In this document: positions 5,246 to 6,914 of the stretch, one piece after another
Layout: the number at the start of each line of letters is the position of its first letter
Position numbering within the stretch: the first letter of the stretch is position 1
Source: Nitrospirota bacterium
Lineage (GTDB): Bacteria > Nitrospirota > Nitrospiria > Nitrospirales > Nitrospiraceae
Direction: 5' to 3'
Length of the DNA: 6,914 nt
Assembly: GCA_016222925.1 (NCBI GenBank)
Contig: JACRQB010000012.1
Location: 1 to 6,914, forward strand
The notes under the pieces: generated by a model
What the model was told of the DNA's origin: nothing
The model's input: only the letters and a program-made list of their open reading frames with translations
The model's database searches: none
Position numbers and translations under genes: made by a program

Positions 5246-5278
5246 GTGAGCTTGCGAGCTTTTCAACGTTCTCACGTT
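5246..5278. repeat. Short 8-bp-period repeat mosaic between ribH and nusB
   Basis: The units GTGAGCTT, GCGAGCTT, TTCAACGTT and CTCACGTT follow one another from 5246 to 5278. Positions 5259-5269 are the exact reverse complement of 5155-5165 in copy 2 of the A-rich repeat. The stretch has no coding signal of its own and fills most of the 67-bp ribH-nusB gap up to the nusB start. It is probably a decayed intergenic repeat. Confidence 0.4.
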
Positions 5279-5292
5279 CCCACTGTGTAACT

Positions 5293-5754
5293 ATGGGCTC
5301 TCGTCACCAAGCTCGTGAGCGAGCCTTGCAGATTCTCTTTCAGCATGACATTCATGGGAAGTCCGGCGTGCATCTTGACGAGTTTTGGCGTGAATGCGCG
5401 GCATCCGATGAGTCAAGAGCGTTCGCGGAACAGTTGGTGCAGGGTGTGCTGGAGCATAAAAAAGAGCTCGATGCCACCATCGGTAAATATGCGACGAATT
5501 GGACCGTGAACCGCATGCCGATCGTCGATCGCAATATCTTGCGTGCCGGGCTGTACGAGCTGTTGTGGTTGGATGAGGTGCCTGCGAAGGTCACGATGGA
5601 CGAAGCCATCGAACTGGCGAAGAGTTTCGGCGATGAGGATGCTTCAAGATTTGTGAACGCGGTTCTTGATAAGGCGTTGACCACTGAGTCGCGGCTGGCC
5701 GCGAAGCGAGCAGACCCGGATCGTGGAATCTGGAGGAGAGCGGATCGTGATTGA
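5293..5754 (+). CDS. nusB: Transcription antitermination factor NusB
   Basis: RNA-binding antitermination factor that pairs with NusE (ribosomal protein S10) on boxA RNA to keep polymerase reading rRNA operons. From the ATG at 5293 the product is 153 residues, normal for the family (E. coli 139). It opens with SRHQARERALQILFQHD, the usual basic first helix. It ends with the strongly conserved block IVDRNILRAGLYELLW at about 77-92, DEAIELAKSFG at about 102-112 and RFVNAVLDKA at about 118-127. A further 19 in-frame codons upstream, from a TTG at 5236, come from a repeat-like stretch and do not resemble NusB, so they were excluded. No Shine-Dalgarno is visible before the ATG. The stop overlaps the purB start by 8 nt, and placement after ribH is a very common arrangement in bacteria. 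Confidence 0.95.
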   Translation: MGSRHQARERALQILFQHDIHGKSGVHLDEFWRECAASDESRAFAEQLVQGVLEHKKELDATIGKYATNWTVNRMPIVDRNILRAGLYELLWLDEVPAKVTMDEAIELAKSFGDEDASRFVNAVLDKALTTESRLAAKRADPDRGIWRRADRD

Positions 5755-6914
5755 ACGGTATACACGTCCCCAGATGAAGGCGATCTGGGATCTGAAACAT
5801 AAATATGAGATCTGGCTGGAGGTCGAACTACAGGCTTGTGCCGCCTTCGAGCATGCCAAACAGGCGCCACGCGGAACGGCGGAGAAAATCCGGAAGAAGG
5901 CCAAGATCAACGTCGACCGAATTGCCGAAATCGAAAAGGTCACCAAGCATGATGTGATCGCTTTTCTCGAATCGCTCATGGACACGGTAGGCCCGGAACA
6001 TCGGTTTCTCCACATGGGACTCACGTCCTCCGACATTGTCGACACCTCACTGGCCGTTCAAATGACCGAGGCGCTGGATCTCATCCTGCATGGGGTGGAA
6101 GGGTTGCTGGGCGTCTTGAAACGGCAGTCGTTCCGGTACAAGGATCAGGTCATGGTGGGGCGGTCACATGGCATTCACGGGGAGCCCATCTCATTTGGGC
6201 TGAAGCTCGCTCTGTGGTTCGAGGAAGTCCGCCGCCATCTGGAGCGGTTACGGCGGGTGCGGACCGAGATTGCGGTCGGCAAGCTGTCAGGCGCCATGGG
6301 GACCTTTGCGCATCAGGGACCGGACATTGAAGAGTATGTGTGCGCCAAGCTTGGCTTGAAGGCCGATCCCGTCTCGAATCAGGTCGTCCAACGAGACCGC
6401 CACGCCTCCTATGCCACAGCGCTCGCGTTGCTTGCGGCCAGCATCGAAAAGATCGCCACCGAAATTCGCCACCTCCAGCGCACGGAAGTGCTCGAAGCGG
6501 AAGAGTATTTTTCGGAAGGCCAGAAAGGATCGTCGGCGATGCCTCACAAACGGAATCCGATTGTCTCGGAGAATCTTTGTGGCTTGGCGCGGCTGGTGCG
6601 AGCCAACAGTCTGGCGGCGATGGAGAATGTGGCGCTCTGGCATGAACGGGATATCAGCCATTCGTCGGTCGAGCGAGTGATCATGCCGGACAGCACGATT
6701 GTGATCGACTACATGCTCGCCAAAGTCACGGATCTCATCAAACATTTGCTTGTGTATCCCGAGCGAATGAGGCGAAACCTCGAATTGACCGGGGGGCTCG
6801 TGTATTCGCAGCGGCTGCTGTTGGCCTTGGTCGAGAAGGGGGCGCAGCGAAAAGAGTCCTATGAAGCGGTACAGCGCAACGCCATGGTCTCCTGGAGGGG
6901 AGGAGGCGCACTGC
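5747..6914 (+). CDS. purB: Adenylosuccinate lyase (PurB), C-terminus beyond window
   Basis: Fumarase/aspartase-superfamily enzyme of purine synthesis. It splits SAICAR to AICAR and adenylosuccinate to AMP, releasing fumarate each time. 389 codons are present, open to the window end. The family is about 430 residues, so only some 40 are missing. It starts IERYTRPQMKAIWDLKHKYEIWLEVE, typical of bacterial PurB. The superfamily motifs are in place: LTSSDIVDT at 92-100, GRSHGIHGEP at 138-147 with the catalytic histidine at 141, and the signature loop GSSAMPHKRNP at 261-271 carrying the catalytic serine. The GTG at 5747 is supported by GGAGGAG at 5732-5738, 8 nt upstream. It overlaps the last codons of nusB (stop 5752-5754), which suggests translational coupling. 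No frame disruption is seen. Confidence 0.96.
   Translation, partial: MIERYTRPQMKAIWDLKHKYEIWLEVELQACAAFEHAKQAPRGTAEKIRKKAKINVDRIAEIEKVTKHDVIAFLESLMDTVGPEHRFLHMGLTSSDIVDTSLAVQMTEALDLILHGVEGLLGVLKRQSFRYKDQVMVGRSHGIHGEPISFGLKLALWFEEVRRHLERLRRVRTEIAVGKLSGAMGTFAHQGPDIEEYVCAKLGLKADPVSNQVVQRDRHASYATALALLAASIEKIATEIRHLQRTEVLEAEEYFSEGQKGSSAMPHKRNPIVSENLCGLARLVRANSLAAMENVALWHERDISHSSVERVIMPDSTIVIDYMLAKVTDLIKHLLVYPERMRRNLELTGGLVYSQRLLLALVEKGAQRKESYEAVQRNAMVSWRGGGAL

Overview
The window looks like a chromosomal housekeeping segment of a Gram-negative bacterium, high-50s % GC by eye. An RpoH-type sigma factor next to groES-groEL, a NarK-type nitrate/nitrite transporter and a ribBA-ribH-nusB-purB order would fit a Nitrospira-like (Nitrospirota) genome. 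That placement is inference from recalled gene content, not a database result. I saw no mobile element, CRISPR array, tRNA or rRNA.

Minus strand, 1-2218: transcription runs from rpoH (1214-2218) through a 257-bp gap into groES (657-956) and groEL (start at 563, cut by the window edge). The gap holds a sigma32-like promoter for groES with an inverted repeat around its -35 element, and no CIRCE element. A hairpin lies between groES and groEL. The heat-shock sigma factor therefore sits directly upstream of a likely target operon.

Divergent region, 2219-2409: rpoH and the transporter gene are read away from each other. Each has a TATAGT-type -10 candidate. A small GC-rich hairpin lies between them.

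Plus strand, 2410-6914: narK-type transporter (GTG start), intact ribB (DHBP synthase), a truncated GTP cyclohydrolase II domain (ribA'), ribH (lumazine synthase), nusB, and purB running off the right end. ribB, ribA', ribH, nusB and purB are closely packed and co-directional, so they probably form one transcription unit for riboflavin synthesis, antitermination and purine synthesis.

The unusual part is 4300-5290. Compared with a normal RibBA fusion, the join between the two domains has lost the equivalent of about 73 N-terminal residues of GTP cyclohydrolase II, including all three zinc cysteines, and the halves are now in different frames. Just downstream, ribH is bracketed by two degenerate copies of a ~31-bp A-rich element. 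One copy contains the ribA' stop codon and sits where the ribH start should be. The other coincides with an atypical C-terminal tail. Riboflavin synthesis from this locus is therefore questionable unless another ribA exists, or unless the read or assembly is wrong here. The rest of the window is ordinary conserved core genome.
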